Positions 1 to 7,308 of a stretch of DNA of 21,936 bases are shown here, one piece after another. Origin of the DNA: Acinetobacter sp. (GTDB taxonomy: Bacteria; Pseudomonadota; Gammaproteobacteria; Pseudomonadales; Moraxellaceae); assembly GCA_030152605.1 (NCBI GenBank), contig JASLJB010000031.1, forward strand, positions 1-21,936, in the 5' to 3' direction. Numbering within the stretch: position 1 is the stretch's first letter; every line of letters begins with the position of its first letter. The position numbers and the translations under genes were made by a program. Under the pieces are notes generated by a model. It was given only the letters and a program-made list of their open reading frames with translations, was not told where the DNA came from and did no database searches.

Positions 1-1
1 T

Positions 2-772
2 TTGTACGATGCGATTGAAGCAGGTAACTTCCCGAAATGGACCATGTTCGTACAGATCATGCCAGAAACCGATGCTGAAAAAGTGCCATATCATCCATTT
101 GACCTGACCAAAGTCTGGCCGAAGGGCGACTATCCACTGATCCAAGTCGGTGAATTTGAACTGAATAAAAACCCTGAAAACTTCTTCCTTGACGTTGAGC
201 AGTCTGCATTTGCGCCAAGTAACTTGGTTCCAGGTATCAGTGCTTCACCTGACCGTATGCTACAAGCGCGTTTGTTTAACTATGCCGATGCACAGCGTTA
301 TCGCTTGGGTTCTAACTATCAACAGATCCCAGTGAATGCGGCACGCTGCCCTGTTCACTCTAACCATCGTGATGGACAAGGTCGTATCGACCATAACTAT
401 GGCGGTTTGCCACACTATGAGCCGAACAGCTTTAAGCAGTGGCAAGAACAACCACAGTACAAAGAGCCGCCATTAAAAGTCAGCGGTGATGCGGATTATT
501 GGGATTTCCGTAAAGTTGATGACAACTACTTTAGCCAACCACGTGCCTTGTTTAATCTGATGAAACCAGAGCAGCAAGACGCATTATTTGGCAATACCGC
601 ACGCGCCATGGGCGATGCGCCGGACTTTATTAAGTATCGTCACATCCGCAACTGCTTTGCCTGCGATCCAGCCTATGGTGAAGGCGTTGCCAAAGCCCTC
701 GGCCTCACTGTTGAAGATGCCAAAGCTGCACGTGCATCAGACCCAGCATTTGGATTGCCGAGCCTACTCTAA
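2..772 (+). CDS. Catalase, heme-dependent (C-terminal 256 residues; 5' end outside window)
   Basis: This is the C-terminal part of a monofunctional heme catalase, which disproportionates hydrogen peroxide to water and oxygen. The frame is open from the first bases, and the first visible residues (LYDAIEAGNFPKW) are internal to the catalase fold, so the start lies before the window. The heme-proximal signature RMLQARLFNYADAQRYRLG is visible around residues 85-103 of the fragment; its tyrosine is the axial heme ligand. It is followed by PVNAARCPVHSNHRDG and the usual C-terminal helical region. There is no flavodoxin-like extension after it, so this is a small-subunit enzyme of the KatA/KatB kind rather than a large HPII-type KatE. 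The family assignment is secure; a gene symbol is not given because Acinetobacter catalases are named inconsistently. A strong terminator follows 43 bp after the stop codon. Confidence 0.95.
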   Translation: MYDAIEAGNFPKWTMFVQIMPETDAEKVPYHPFDLTKVWPKGDYPLIQVGEFELNKNPENFFLDVEQSAFAPSNLVPGISASPDRMLQARLFNYADAQRYRLGSNYQQIPVNAARCPVHSNHRDGQGRIDHNYGGLPHYEPNSFKQWQEQPQYKEPPLKVSGDADYWDFRKVDDNYFSQPRALFNLMKPEQQDALFGNTARAMGDAPDFIKYRHIRNCFACDPAYGEGVAKALGLTVEDAKAARASDPAFGLPSLL

Positions 773-814
773 GGGCATTTAAGCATCAGTCAGCCAAACA
801 AAGCACTTCGCATT

Positions 815-840
815 AAAAAACCACCTTCGGGTGGTTTTTT
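815..840. terminator. Rho-independent terminator, bidirectional
   Basis: Arms CCACC and GGTGG enclose a TTCG tetraloop and are flanked by six A residues on the left and six T residues on the right. The symmetric design lets it terminate the catalase transcript on the plus strand and any minus-strand transcript arriving from 878 upward. Confidence 0.92.
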
Positions 841-877
841 AATGGCTGAAAAAACTTTTGTTGCTCAACAGATCACA

Positions 878-1048
878 TCACTCGCTGTTATCCGGGCGTT
901 TCGACAATACGTAAACAAATGCACTCATGCTCAACAGCAGAACCAATGTGTGTACGCCGACAAATAAATAAGCCAGCCACATCAGCACAAATAAGATCAC
1001 AAACATTTCTAAGGCTAAGTCGATCGATGCATAGGAAATCAGTTCCAT
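878..1048 (-). CDS. Possible small membrane protein, 56 aa, unknown function
   Basis: I do not recognise this protein. From the ATG at 1048 it gives 56 residues. There are two adjacent hydrophobic stretches (about residues 9-27 and 29-46) separated by a short VGVH turn, with a short charged tail ending KRPDNSE. That suggests a two-helix inner-membrane protein. The frame stays open upstream to a GTG at 1090, which would add 14 mostly basic and polar residues. Neither start has a convincing ribosome binding site, so the start is uncertain. A minus-strand TATACT box at 1108-1113 lies just upstream, and the bidirectional terminator at 815-840 would end its transcript. It could still be a chance ORF; conservation in related genomes would decide. 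Confidence 0.4.
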   Translation of the reverse strand: MELISYASIDLALEMFVILFVLMWLAYLFVGVHTLVLLLSMSAFVYVLSKRPDNSE

Positions 1049-1107
1049 GAACGATCTTGATTGTTGTTTTTTCAATTTGATCACCTGCACCTTGAACAGA
1101 TGATTTG

Positions 1108-1113
1108 AGTATA
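1108..1113 (-). promoter_or_regulatory. Candidate -10 box (TATACT) upstream of the small membrane ORF
   Basis: Read on the minus strand this is TATACT, a five-of-six match to the sigma-70 -10 consensus. It is 18 bp before the GTG at 1090 and 60 bp before the ATG at 1048. The -35 region is poor: TTGCTG at a 15-bp spacing is the best I see. Confidence 0.3.
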
Positions 1114-1206
1114 CGCTTAATATTTGCGCAGCAACTCAGCAATGCACAGATTAAATCCAAGCCCTTGAATCTCGACCTATCATATTCAACTCGACTCAAT
1201 CTCCAC

Positions 1207-1243
1207 AAAAAAAGCCAGTCAGGACTGAACTGACCGGCTTTTT
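1207..1243 (-). terminator. Rho-independent terminator of the MBL-fold hydrolase gene
   Basis: The 14-nt arms AAAAAGCCAGTCAG and CTGACCGGCTTTTT enclose a 7-nt loop. On the minus-strand RNA the single irregular position becomes a G-U wobble, so the stem is continuous and ends in a run of seven U. It lies about 65 bp after the stop codon of the minus-strand gene that ends at 1308. On the plus strand the same position is an A-C mismatch. Confidence 0.88.
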
Positions 1244-1264
1244 AAGACTGTAACCAAGTTCTGA

Positions 1265-1306
1265 TTTCGAGGTTCTGGTTTCCAGATTATGGTTTTCGAG
1301 GTTCTG
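1265..1306. repeat. Short direct repeat, TTTCGAGGTTCTG twice
   Basis: The 13-nt motif TTTCGAGGTTCTG occurs at 1265-1277 and 1294-1306, 29 bp apart from start to start. The intervening DNA (GGTTTCCAGATTATGG) is a degraded version of similar content, so this may be a small local tandem duplication between stop codon and terminator. No function is apparent. Confidence 0.6.
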
Positions 1307-1307
1307 A

Positions 1308-2417
1308 TTAGACCGTCATTTTGCGGCCTTCACGTAGACAATAAAATGGATTCATCAATTTAGAAGAATGTTTCATGGCCTGATGCAGGTCTTTTTCAGG
1401 CTGATCTCGCGCCTCATCGGTAAGCTGAAAGGTCCGATAATGAATCGCCATCGAACGTTTGGCCTGTAAATCGATATGCGCTTGAAAGGCATCTTGCGGA
1501 TTCATGTGCATATAACGTAACAGCTTTTCCGGCTTATAGGCCCCGATCGGCAGCAAGGCCAAACGCGGTGGGCCAAAGCGTTTTTGAATCTCTTTAAAAT
1601 GTGCGGAATAACCGGTATCCCCAGCAAAGAAACAATGCCCTGTTGCTGAAAGAATCGAAAAGCCGCCCCATAAGGCTGCATTCTGATCGCGGAAACCACG
1701 CCCAGAACCATGCTGTGCTGGGGTATACACGATCTTTAATTCATACAGTAAAGCCGACTGCCACCAGTCCATTTCAATCACTTGAAAGCTTGGATCCAGA
1801 TAATAGGCATTGCCTAAACCGGTATAGATCGGCATGGCATAGCGTTGATGCAACCAACGTAAGGTGGCTAAATCCATGTGGTCATAATGGTTATGACTCA
1901 ACAGTACCGCATGAATCTGAGGCAGATGCTCCAAGGCGATCCCCGCAGGGCAGACGCGTTTCGGTCCCATACCGTTTTTCGGACTGACATGCTCGGCCCA
2001 GACCGGGTCGGTAAGAAAATTGTAGGGGCCAATTTGAACAAGCACCGTGGCATGACCTACAAACCAAACTTGCCAATCATTTAAGTCGGCATCAGGACGA
2101 TTTTGAGGTAATACACGTTTCGTCGCTAGGAAGCGCTCAGTTTCTTGCTGACGATCGACTTTCCAAGTTTGTGACTTTCGCATCATCACCCAACGATACA
2201 AGGCCCAGCGACTGCGTTGCTGCGGATTTGGGTTTTCATTGAAGAAACGTCGCCCATCTTGGTGAGCAGACTGTACAGCCTTAAAAATAGGAGAACACAA
2301 GGTATGCGAGATACAATCTTCTGTTGGAAGACTGTAATGTAAAGCTTCAACAGACGACTGGTCTTGAAGGTCTAATAGTTGTTCCTGTTTCTGATCCATC
2401 TCAGTCATTTTCGACAT
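1308..2417 (-). CDS. MBL-fold metallohydrolase, NAPE-PLD/UlaG-like
   Basis: A 369-residue metallo-beta-lactamase-fold hydrolase. The order of motifs matches the NAPE-hydrolysing phospholipase D branch: VGHATVLVQIG at about 120-130, TDPVW at 136-140, the metal-binding SHNHYDHMD (H175, H177, D179, H180), the bridging aspartate in FAGDTGY (D267), and a late histidine in MAIHYRTF (H326). These supply two metal sites. Members of this family cut phosphodiester or lactone-like bonds; bacterial homologues are mostly uncharacterised, so the substrate is unknown. No signal peptide is evident, so it is probably cytoplasmic. Three nearby ATG codons (residues 1, 4 and 7) compete as start, and none has a strong ribosome binding site. 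It stands alone, with its own terminator at 1207-1243 and a striking palindrome 41-70 bp upstream of the start. Confidence 0.88.
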   Translation of the reverse strand: MSKMTEMDQKQEQLLDLQDQSSVEALHYSLPTEDCISHTLCSPIFKAVQSAHQDGRRFFNENPNPQQRSRWALYRWVMMRKSQTWKVDRQQETERFLATKRVLPQNRPDADLNDWQVWFVGHATVLVQIGPYNFLTDPVWAEHVSPKNGMGPKRVCPAGIALEHLPQIHAVLLSHNHYDHMDLATLRWLHQRYAMPIYTGLGNAYYLDPSFQVIEMDWWQSALLYELKIVYTPAQHGSGRGFRDQNAALWGGFSILSATGHCFFAGDTGYSAHFKEIQKRFGPPRLALLPIGAYKPEKLLRYMHMNPQDAFQAHIDLQAKRSMAIHYRTFQLTDEARDQPEKDLHQAMKHSSKLMNPFYCLREGRKMTV

Positions 2418-2457
2418 TGTTATTCAAAACGCTCTTTCATAGATTTGATTCCAGTGA

Positions 2458-2487
2458 CAGTTTTAGCAGCGAGATCTCGTAAAACTG
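2458..2487. promoter_or_regulatory. 30-bp palindrome upstream of the MBL hydrolase gene (candidate operator)
   Basis: Outer arms CAGTTTTA (2458-2465) and TAAAACTG (2480-2487) are perfect reverse complements. Between them lie GCAG and the 10-bp perfect palindrome CGAGATCTCG (2470-2479). In total 26 of 30 positions take part in symmetry. The inner palindrome leaves almost no loop, which favours a dimeric repressor or activator site over an RNA hairpin. It lies 41-70 bp before the MBL start codon. No regulator gene for it is visible nearby. Confidence 0.45.
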
Positions 2488-2700
2488 CCCGGCCACTTTA
2501 GCATTGCCAACGGCTTAAATGAAACTCTTGGTCAAATTAATCTTTTTGCCACTTAAAAACTGTATGAAATTGACAATTTAACTGAATTCCACCCCACGAT
2601 ATAACATATTTGTGTCAATTCAACTGTGACCTAAATAAGATTAATTTCGAAAATACGCTGAGGTGATTATTTTATCAAGATCTATCAAGATGACAGCAGC

Positions 2701-2751
2701 GAACCCGGCTCAATCTCCCCGAGAGCGGGAGGATCGAGTCTTGGTGGGTTC
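2701..2751. repeat. Extended imperfect hairpin, possible structured RNA
   Basis: Three successive stems nest exactly. GAACCC (2701-2706) pairs with GGGTTC (2746-2751). GGCTC (2707-2711) pairs with GAGTC (2736-2740) through one G-U pair. ATCTCCC (2713-2719) pairs with the arm at 2727-2734 with one bulged G. That is 18 base pairs around a 7-nt loop, with a 5-nt bulge (TTGGT). Neither side has a run of T, so it is not an ordinary terminator. ATCGAG (2733-2738) can alternatively pair with CTCGAT (2751-2756), which would break the main stem. I cannot assign it to a known RNA family. Confidence 0.5.
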
Positions 2752-2909
2752 TCGATGGTATTCGATCGTCAAGCATTAACACTGTGTAGATTTAGTCAAA
2801 TCTGAGTTTCAAAAGTGTCAAATAAATTGAAGCCGGTTCGTAGATTGATTGTTACATGATTTAATTTAAGTTTTATCAGATGCACACCGATCTGGATGCA
2901 TCACGCGGA

Positions 2910-3806
2910 TCAATCAGGGCGCTGACGGCGCATGGCATAAAAATAAACCCCGATACCACTGAGTACAGCAAGCAATCCAATCCCCAAGCGCAGTGTCATC
3001 GGTTCTTGGTTGAAAAACACCCCCACCATCAATGCGATACTCGGGGTAATCATATTGCTGAGTGCAAAGGTCGAGGCCTGTAATCTTTTGATTAACCAGA
3101 AATAACACAGCATCGCTACAATTGACGAAATCACAACCGTATAGATAAAGGACAGGCCGCTTTGTAGACTCGGTAACTGTACCGGCAGATCAGACCAAAT
3201 CAGTGGAATCATCAAGCTCGCTGCCACTGCTGAAATCATCAAAGAACCAGTGGACTGTGACATGGCACTCAAGGGCGCATTGATTCTTTTTACCAAAAAA
3301 ATCGAACTGAGATAACACACGATACTGATCAACATCAAAACCAAGCCCAAGGGCGAAGCCGTGGTTTGGGAAGGGTCGATAAAGATCGACATCAGCCCGA
3401 TGATCGCGAGACTCATGCCACACCATTGTAAGGCCTGTAGCTTTTGCGTCTTGAGTACGAAGTGCTCGATCAGGCCTGCGATCAATGGCGAAAAGGCGTA
3501 GATCAATACCATCAGACTGGAGCTTAGACTACTCGCAGCCAGATAAATAAACAGTTGCGCACCGATCAGGTTTAGACTGCCGGCGCTATAACTCTGCAGC
3601 GATCGACGATCAAAGGACAAGCCACCACCGATGAAGATCAGGATCAGTCCAGCAATCGCACTGGCAAACCAATAGCGCAACAAGAGCGCCCACAGCGGAT
3701 CAAGGTCTTGTATGGTCCAGACGATCGCCAAAGGCGTGGTGGCCCAAATCAAGACCAATAAGGCATAGACCAACACGGTCGTCACGCTTGAAACATTCAA
3801 TCGCAT
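2910..3806 (-). CDS. EamA/DMT-family inner-membrane transporter
   Basis: A 298-residue, highly hydrophobic protein with about ten predicted membrane helices arranged as two EamA-type halves. Each half begins with a helix of the style seen in LVLIWATTPLAIVWTIQDLDPLWALLLRYW. The length and the basic tail (MRRQRPD) fit the drug/metabolite transporter superfamily. It is the last gene of the minus-strand hca operon, 36 bp after hcaD, so it is probably co-transcribed with the degradative genes. It may move an aromatic substrate or a toxic intermediate, but members of this family transport many unrelated metabolites, so the cargo is only an inference. No strong ribosome binding site precedes the ATG, and no clear terminator follows the stop. 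Confidence 0.85.
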   Translation of the reverse strand: MRLNVSSVTTVLVYALLVLIWATTPLAIVWTIQDLDPLWALLLRYWFASAIAGLILIFIGGGLSFDRRSLQSYSAGSLNLIGAQLFIYLAASSLSSSLMVLIYAFSPLIAGLIEHFVLKTQKLQALQWCGMSLAIIGLMSIFIDPSQTTASPLGLVLMLISIVCYLSSIFLVKRINAPLSAMSQSTGSLMISAVAASLMIPLIWSDLPVQLPSLQSGLSFIYTVVISSIVAMLCYFWLIKRLQASTFALSNMITPSIALMVGVFFNQEPMTLRLGIGLLAVLSGIGVYFYAMRRQRPD

Positions 3807-3842
3807 CAGGACACCACATGAATTTGCGCATGCGCGCAGGGC

Positions 3843-5078
3843 TTAGACCAGACTGCGTAAGGCTTGCGCCACATCCAGATGTTGATCTGCGCAGAACGGT
3901 GCCTGCTTGGCGATCATTTTCTTGAGATGACGCATGTCTTTGGCGGCATTGACGGTGATTGCAGCCACAATGTGCTGATCGCTGACCCCAAATAAAATAA
4001 AGCTTGGCTGCTCGGCGCTTGGGTCCATCTCGCCGCGTACAAACCATGCTTCGGCTGCCATATCACCGACAAACTGATAATTGACATTGAGCTGATCGGT
4101 CCAAAACCACGCCGGATTCGGCTGTGGATGTGCCACGCCCATCACATGGCGGGCAAATATTTCCGCTTGGAGATTGGCATTTTCCCAAGTCTCGACTCGG
4201 CGATAGGCCCCATCCGCACGCAGTTGAGTCGCCACATCACCTGCGGCATAAATATCGGCAGCAGACGTTTGGCAGTTCTCATCCACCTGAATCGCAAAGT
4301 CTACAGCAAGACCCGCGTCTTGTGCCAACTGAGCATTGGGAATGATACCCACGCCATAGATCACCGCATCGGCAAGCAACACCTCACCGTTATTGAGGGT
4401 GATTTGCACTTGATCCGCCGTGAGTTGGCAGTCAGCAATCTGCGTGTTTAAACGCACATCGACCGCATGTGAACGATGTTGGGTCAACAAGAAATCAGCG
4501 AAGACTTCAGGTGTACTGCGTCCCATCAAACGACTGCCGAGTTCAAGTACCGTGACTTTACAGCCTTTGGCCCGCGCCGATGACGCCAGCTCTAAACCAA
4601 TCACCCCACCACCGACCAAAACGATATGACGATCCGCTTGTAAAACAGGTAATAAGGCCAATGCATCATCTAAGTTGCGTAAGGTGTAGACATGTTTGCC
4701 CAAGGCATCCAAGTTTGGCAAGCGTCGCGCTGCGCCTCCGGTGGCCAACAGCAATTTGTCATAGTGAATTTGCCGACCATCCTGTAGATATACCAGATGC
4801 TGACTTGGCTCAATCTTCAGCACCGCCTGTCCTGCAATATGCTCAACCCCAAGTTGCTGAAGTTTGTCCTCAGACAAGATTTCAACTTTAAAATTTTCAG
4901 GTTGTAGCAGTACCTCTTTGGATAAGGGCGGACGCTCATAAGGCAGGTGTACTTCGTCACCGATCAGGATGATTTTGCCCTGATACTGCTGCGCACGTAA
5001 GGCCAAGATCGCACTGGCACCGGCTTGACCGGCACCCACAATCACGATGCTTTCAACAGGCAAGTTTGCATGAGACAT
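3843..5078 (-). CDS. hcaD: 3-phenylpropanoate/cinnamate dioxygenase ferredoxin reductase
   Basis: A 411-residue FAD- and NADH-binding reductase of the BphA4/HcaD type. It passes electrons from NADH through the ferredoxin HcaC to the terminal oxygenase. The FAD dinucleotide fold GAGQAG is at residues 15-20, followed by PYERPPLSKE. The NAD fold GGGVIG is at 156-161, and the FAD-contacting DIYAAGDVA ends in D281 and neighbours. The start chosen is the ATG at 5078 (MSHANLPVES) because AAGGA precedes it at good spacing and residue 10 onward matches the family N-terminus. The frame is open to 5132, but that extension overlaps mhpB and has no family similarity. It follows mhpB by 11 bp, and its ribosome binding site touches the mhpB stop. 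Confidence 0.92.
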   Translation of the reverse strand: MSHANLPVESIVIVGAGQAGASAILALRAQQYQGKIILIGDEVHLPYERPPLSKEVLLQPENFKVEILSEDKLQQLGVEHIAGQAVLKIEPSQHLVYLQDGRQIHYDKLLLATGGAARRLPNLDALGKHVYTLRNLDDALALLPVLQADRHIVLVGGGVIGLELASSARAKGCKVTVLELGSRLMGRSTPEVFADFLLTQHRSHAVDVRLNTQIADCQLTADQVQITLNNGEVLLADAVIYGVGIIPNAQLAQDAGLAVDFAIQVDENCQTSAADIYAAGDVATQLRADGAYRRVETWENANLQAEIFARHVMGVAHPQPNPAWFWTDQLNVNYQFVGDMAAEAWFVRGEMDPSAEQPSFILFGVSDQHIVAAITVNAAKDMRHLKKMIAKQAPFCADQHLDVAQALRSLV

Positions 5079-5089
5079 AGAAAATATCC

Positions 5090-6052
5090 TTATTTGAGTT
5101 CTGCAGACACGATGCCAAAGCCCGCGATCCATTCACTGATGGCTTCATAACAATGCGTGGTCATGCTGTATTCACCCAGTTGATCCAGTGCGGCAAATGC
5201 CGCCATCCAGCAACGCACTTCTTGGCCACCACGTCCACCCTGTAACCGAATCTCTTGCTCGGTCATGGCTTCAATCGCGGCAAAATCTGCACGCTGGAAA
5301 ATATCCAGTAAGGCACGATCCCATTCGGCATTCAGGGGGACAGCAACCGACTCATCCCCGGCTGCGAGCTTTTGTCCCACGGCGATGATCTTGGCTTGGC
5401 GTGCTTCACGGGATTCTGGGCTCGGATTACGACCTGCGATCAGAAACTCTTCGACTTCTGGCGGCACCGAACCCATTTGTGGTGTCGGTGGATCATGCGA
5501 CAAGCCACCGGTACCCAAGATCAGTACGCGATGTTGAGCATGGTCGAGGCCTTGGATAAAACGTCCGACCGCACGACCCAGTGCAACTGTGCGCTGCGTG
5601 GTCGGCATCGGTGCAGCAGCACCATTGACGAAAATCGGAATCGTTGGATAACGGTCTAATTGACCATCACAGAGAAAATGCAAAGGCTGCGTCACACCGT
5701 GATCGGCTTGCATACGATAGGAATAAGCTGTGTCGACACCATCGTTGAGCACATGACGTACCAAATCTAAAGCCGTGTCTTCAGGGACATTGATCTTGAG
5801 TTGGTCTTTGCCATAGTCCCAATCCCCAGCAGCATTGGCACGGATGCCGACGCAGAAGCTGGGCATCAGGTCATAAAAAAAACCATTAAAATGGTCTGGC
5901 CCAAAACTGATGATCAAGGTCGGATCATAGGCCTTGATCTCTGCTGCGAGCTGGGTAAACGTTTCACGGACTTTGACTTCTTGCGCATGCTTTCGCGGTG
6001 TCGCAAATTCCATCAGTGGGCTGTGCGATGCACAAATCAGCTTAACCGCCAT
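5090..6052 (-). CDS. mhpB: 2,3-dihydroxyphenylpropionate 1,2-dioxygenase (class III extradiol)
   Basis: A 320-residue LigB-superfamily extradiol dioxygenase that opens the ring of 3-(2,3-dihydroxyphenyl)propanoate or the cinnamate analogue next to the hydroxyls, using Fe(II). It closely resembles E. coli MhpB (314 aa) in landmarks: CASHSPLME at the N-terminus, FGPDHFNGFFYDLMPSFCVG, MQADHGVTQPL, GTGGLSHDPPTP and the C-terminal EWIAGFG. The histidines in ADHG and GLSHDPP correspond to the two functionally important histidines of the E. coli enzyme. AGGAG precedes the ATG by 7 bp. It lies 114 bp after hcaB and 11 bp before hcaD, so it is embedded inside the hca operon instead of in an mhp operon. 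Confidence 0.93.
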   Translation of the reverse strand: MAVKLICASHSPLMEFATPRKHAQEVKVRETFTQLAAEIKAYDPTLIISFGPDHFNGFFYDLMPSFCVGIRANAAGDWDYGKDQLKINVPEDTALDLVRHVLNDGVDTAYSYRMQADHGVTQPLHFLCDGQLDRYPTIPIFVNGAAAPMPTTQRTVALGRAVGRFIQGLDHAQHRVLILGTGGLSHDPPTPQMGSVPPEVEEFLIAGRNPSPESREARQAKIIAVGQKLAAGDESVAVPLNAEWDRALLDIFQRADFAAIEAMTEQEIRLQGGRGGQEVRCWMAAFAALDQLGEYSMTTHCYEAISEWIAGFGIVSAELK

Positions 6053-6127
6053 GGGGCACTCCTCTGCATCGGACTGCTCACGCCGCCCGAATCATCCATT
6101 TATGCTGAACTGGTGTATGCGCTTGTG

Positions 6128-6139
6128 GCTCAATTGAGC
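6128..6139. repeat. Perfect 12-bp palindrome in the hcaB-mhpB gap
   Basis: GCTCAATTGAGC is a perfect palindrome. Outer arms TTGTGG (6123-6128) and CCACAA (6145-6150) can extend it into a hairpin, although the outer and inner arms share one base. It lies in the only long gap (114 bp) inside the operon. There is no T run after it on the minus strand, so it is not a classic terminator; it might affect message stability. Confidence 0.4.
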
Positions 6140-6166
6140 AACACCCACAAACACCAACAACAATGA

Positions 6167-6979
6167 CTAATCAAAAAATCCAGCACGCGGCTGACGTAGA
6201 CCACGAATCCCGAGGCCACAGTCGGCATTGATCAAGACACCGGTCAGTGGACGGTTATTTTGACGTGAAGCCAACAACACATAAGAACCGGCCATATCTT
6301 CGGCTTCAGGTAAGAAATTCAGCGGCATACCGCGAGCAATTTTTTCAGGATCACGCGCATCGAGTAAACCAATCTCCGCTTGTCCCAGACTGGCAGCGCC
6401 TTTGATGTTGACGTTCATGCCCGATGGCGCAACCGCATTGACCCGAACTTTCGGCGCCAACTCATAGGCCAACTCTTTCATGATGCCGACACCGGCATGC
6501 TTAGAGGCGGTATACACCGGGCCACCGCCGGCGGCATATAGCGCAGAGTTAGACAGCGTGAAAATGATCGAGCCTTCAGACTTCACCAATTCATCGAGTG
6601 CAGCTTTGGCACCCAAGATTAGAGATTTTGTATTGATCGCCATGATCTCATCAAAGGCGATTTCCAGTTGCTCACCGCTCATATTGACGATGTCAGCATA
6701 GTGATCCCAGATGCCTGCATTGCCGATAAAGCAATCCAAGCGTCCAAAGCGTTCTACCGTGGCCTGCACTGCACGGACATTGTCTGCGAAACTGGCCACA
6801 TCACCTTCAACCACCACCACTTGATCTGCAAAGCGCTGTCTGAGTGCGGCAACTTTGGCAGCAGAGCGTTGTAGCACGGCAACCTGTGCGCCTTCTTGTA
6901 AAAAGCGTTCAACCAAGGCCAAGCCCAAACCCGAGCCGCCACCTGTGATCAGTACCACTTCACCCGCTAACCAGCCCAT
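6167..6979 (-). CDS. hcaB: cis-2,3-dihydrodiol dehydrogenase (SDR family)
   Basis: A 270-residue short-chain dehydrogenase that oxidises the cis-dihydrodiol of 3-phenylpropanoate or cinnamate to the catechol, reducing NAD+. Length equals E. coli HcaB (270 aa). The cofactor motif TGGGSGLG is at residues 12-19, FIGNAGIWDH around 84-93, and the catalytic residues are S143, Y156 and K160 in the contexts TLSNSALY and PVYTASKHAG. The C-terminal GLGIRGLRQ resembles the GLAIRGIRH of E. coli HcaB. The start ATG is preceded by GGAG at about 9 bp, and hcaC ends 2 bp before it, which suggests translational coupling. Confidence 0.94.
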   Translation of the reverse strand: MGWLAGEVVLITGGGSGLGLALVERFLQEGAQVAVLQRSAAKVAALRQRFADQVVVVEGDVASFADNVRAVQATVERFGRLDCFIGNAGIWDHYADIVNMSGEQLEIAFDEIMAINTKSLILGAKAALDELVKSEGSIIFTLSNSALYAAGGGPVYTASKHAGVGIMKELAYELAPKVRVNAVAPSGMNVNIKGAASLGQAEIGLLDARDPEKIARGMPLNFLPEAEDMAGSYVLLASRQNNRPLTGVLINADCGLGIRGLRQPRAGFFD

Positions 6980-6981
6980 GA

Positions 6982-7308
6982 TTACGCTCCTGGCATGGCA
7001 ACGTATAACGCACCATCTTCTTCAATCACTGCAAAGGTTTGGATCGGATCAGTTGCCGGTAGACACAGTGCCTCACCGGTTTTCAGGCAGAAACGTGCCG
7101 AGTGCAATGGACATTCCACCGTACCATCGTCTTCGAGATAGCCTTCGGACATCGAGGCATTGCCATGTGAACAACGGTCATTCATGGCAAAGTAATTGCC
7201 ACCGTCATTAAACACCGCCAATGCTTCGATCCCATTGACACCACATTCGACTTTTAACGCTTCGCCTTGGTCGAGCTCACCCAACTGGCATACAAAAATT
7301 TTATTCAT
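6982..7308 (-). CDS. hcaC: Rieske [2Fe-2S] ferredoxin of 3-phenylpropanoate dioxygenase
   Basis: A 108-residue Rieske-type ferredoxin that shuttles electrons from HcaD to the HcaEF oxygenase. The cluster ligands are visible as C46-x-H48 in DRCSHGNASM and C66-x-x-H69 in ECPLHSARF, the standard spacing for this family. Length is close to that of E. coli HcaC (106 aa). Its start codon overlaps the hcaF stop by one base (TAATG), a sign of translational coupling and stoichiometric synthesis with the oxygenase. Confidence 0.94.
   Translation of the reverse strand: MNKIFVCQLGELDQGEALKVECGVNGIEALAVFNDGGNYFAMNDRCSHGNASMSEGYLEDDGTVECPLHSARFCLKTGEALCLPATDPIQTFAVIEEDGALYVAMPGA

Larger units (their letters stand above)
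2418..2909. other. Gene-free intergenic stretch with structured elements
   Basis: This 492-bp stretch lies between the end of the EamA transporter gene and the start of the MBL hydrolase gene, both minus strand. No ORF with coding character was found. It holds the palindrome at 2458-2487, a duplicated TATCAAGAT near 2673-2691, and the strong hairpin at 2701-2751. A GATGCA/TGCATC pair at 2879-2902 is too weak to call a terminator. Perfect TTGACA hexamers occur (for example 2570-2575 on the plus strand), but none has a well-spaced -10 box. Confidence 0.6.

Noticed and set aside
1601..1987. Plus-strand 128-codon open frame
   Set aside because: It runs antisense to the MBL hydrolase gene, has no family similarity and has the composition of a shadow frame.
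2570..2605. TTGACA with TATAAC as a plus-strand promoter
   Set aside because: The spacing is 24 bp, far from the 16-18 bp required.
2701..2751. Hairpin as a tRNA or rho-independent terminator
   Set aside because: There is no cloverleaf with D and T arms, no CCA end, and no T run on either strand.
2880..3083. Plus-strand 67-codon ORF at the edge of the gene-free stretch
   Set aside because: It mostly overlaps the EamA gene antisense and shows no protein features.
5079..5132. 18-residue N-terminal extension of hcaD
   Set aside because: It overlaps the mhpB coding end and lacks similarity, and the ATG at 5078 has AAGGA in place.
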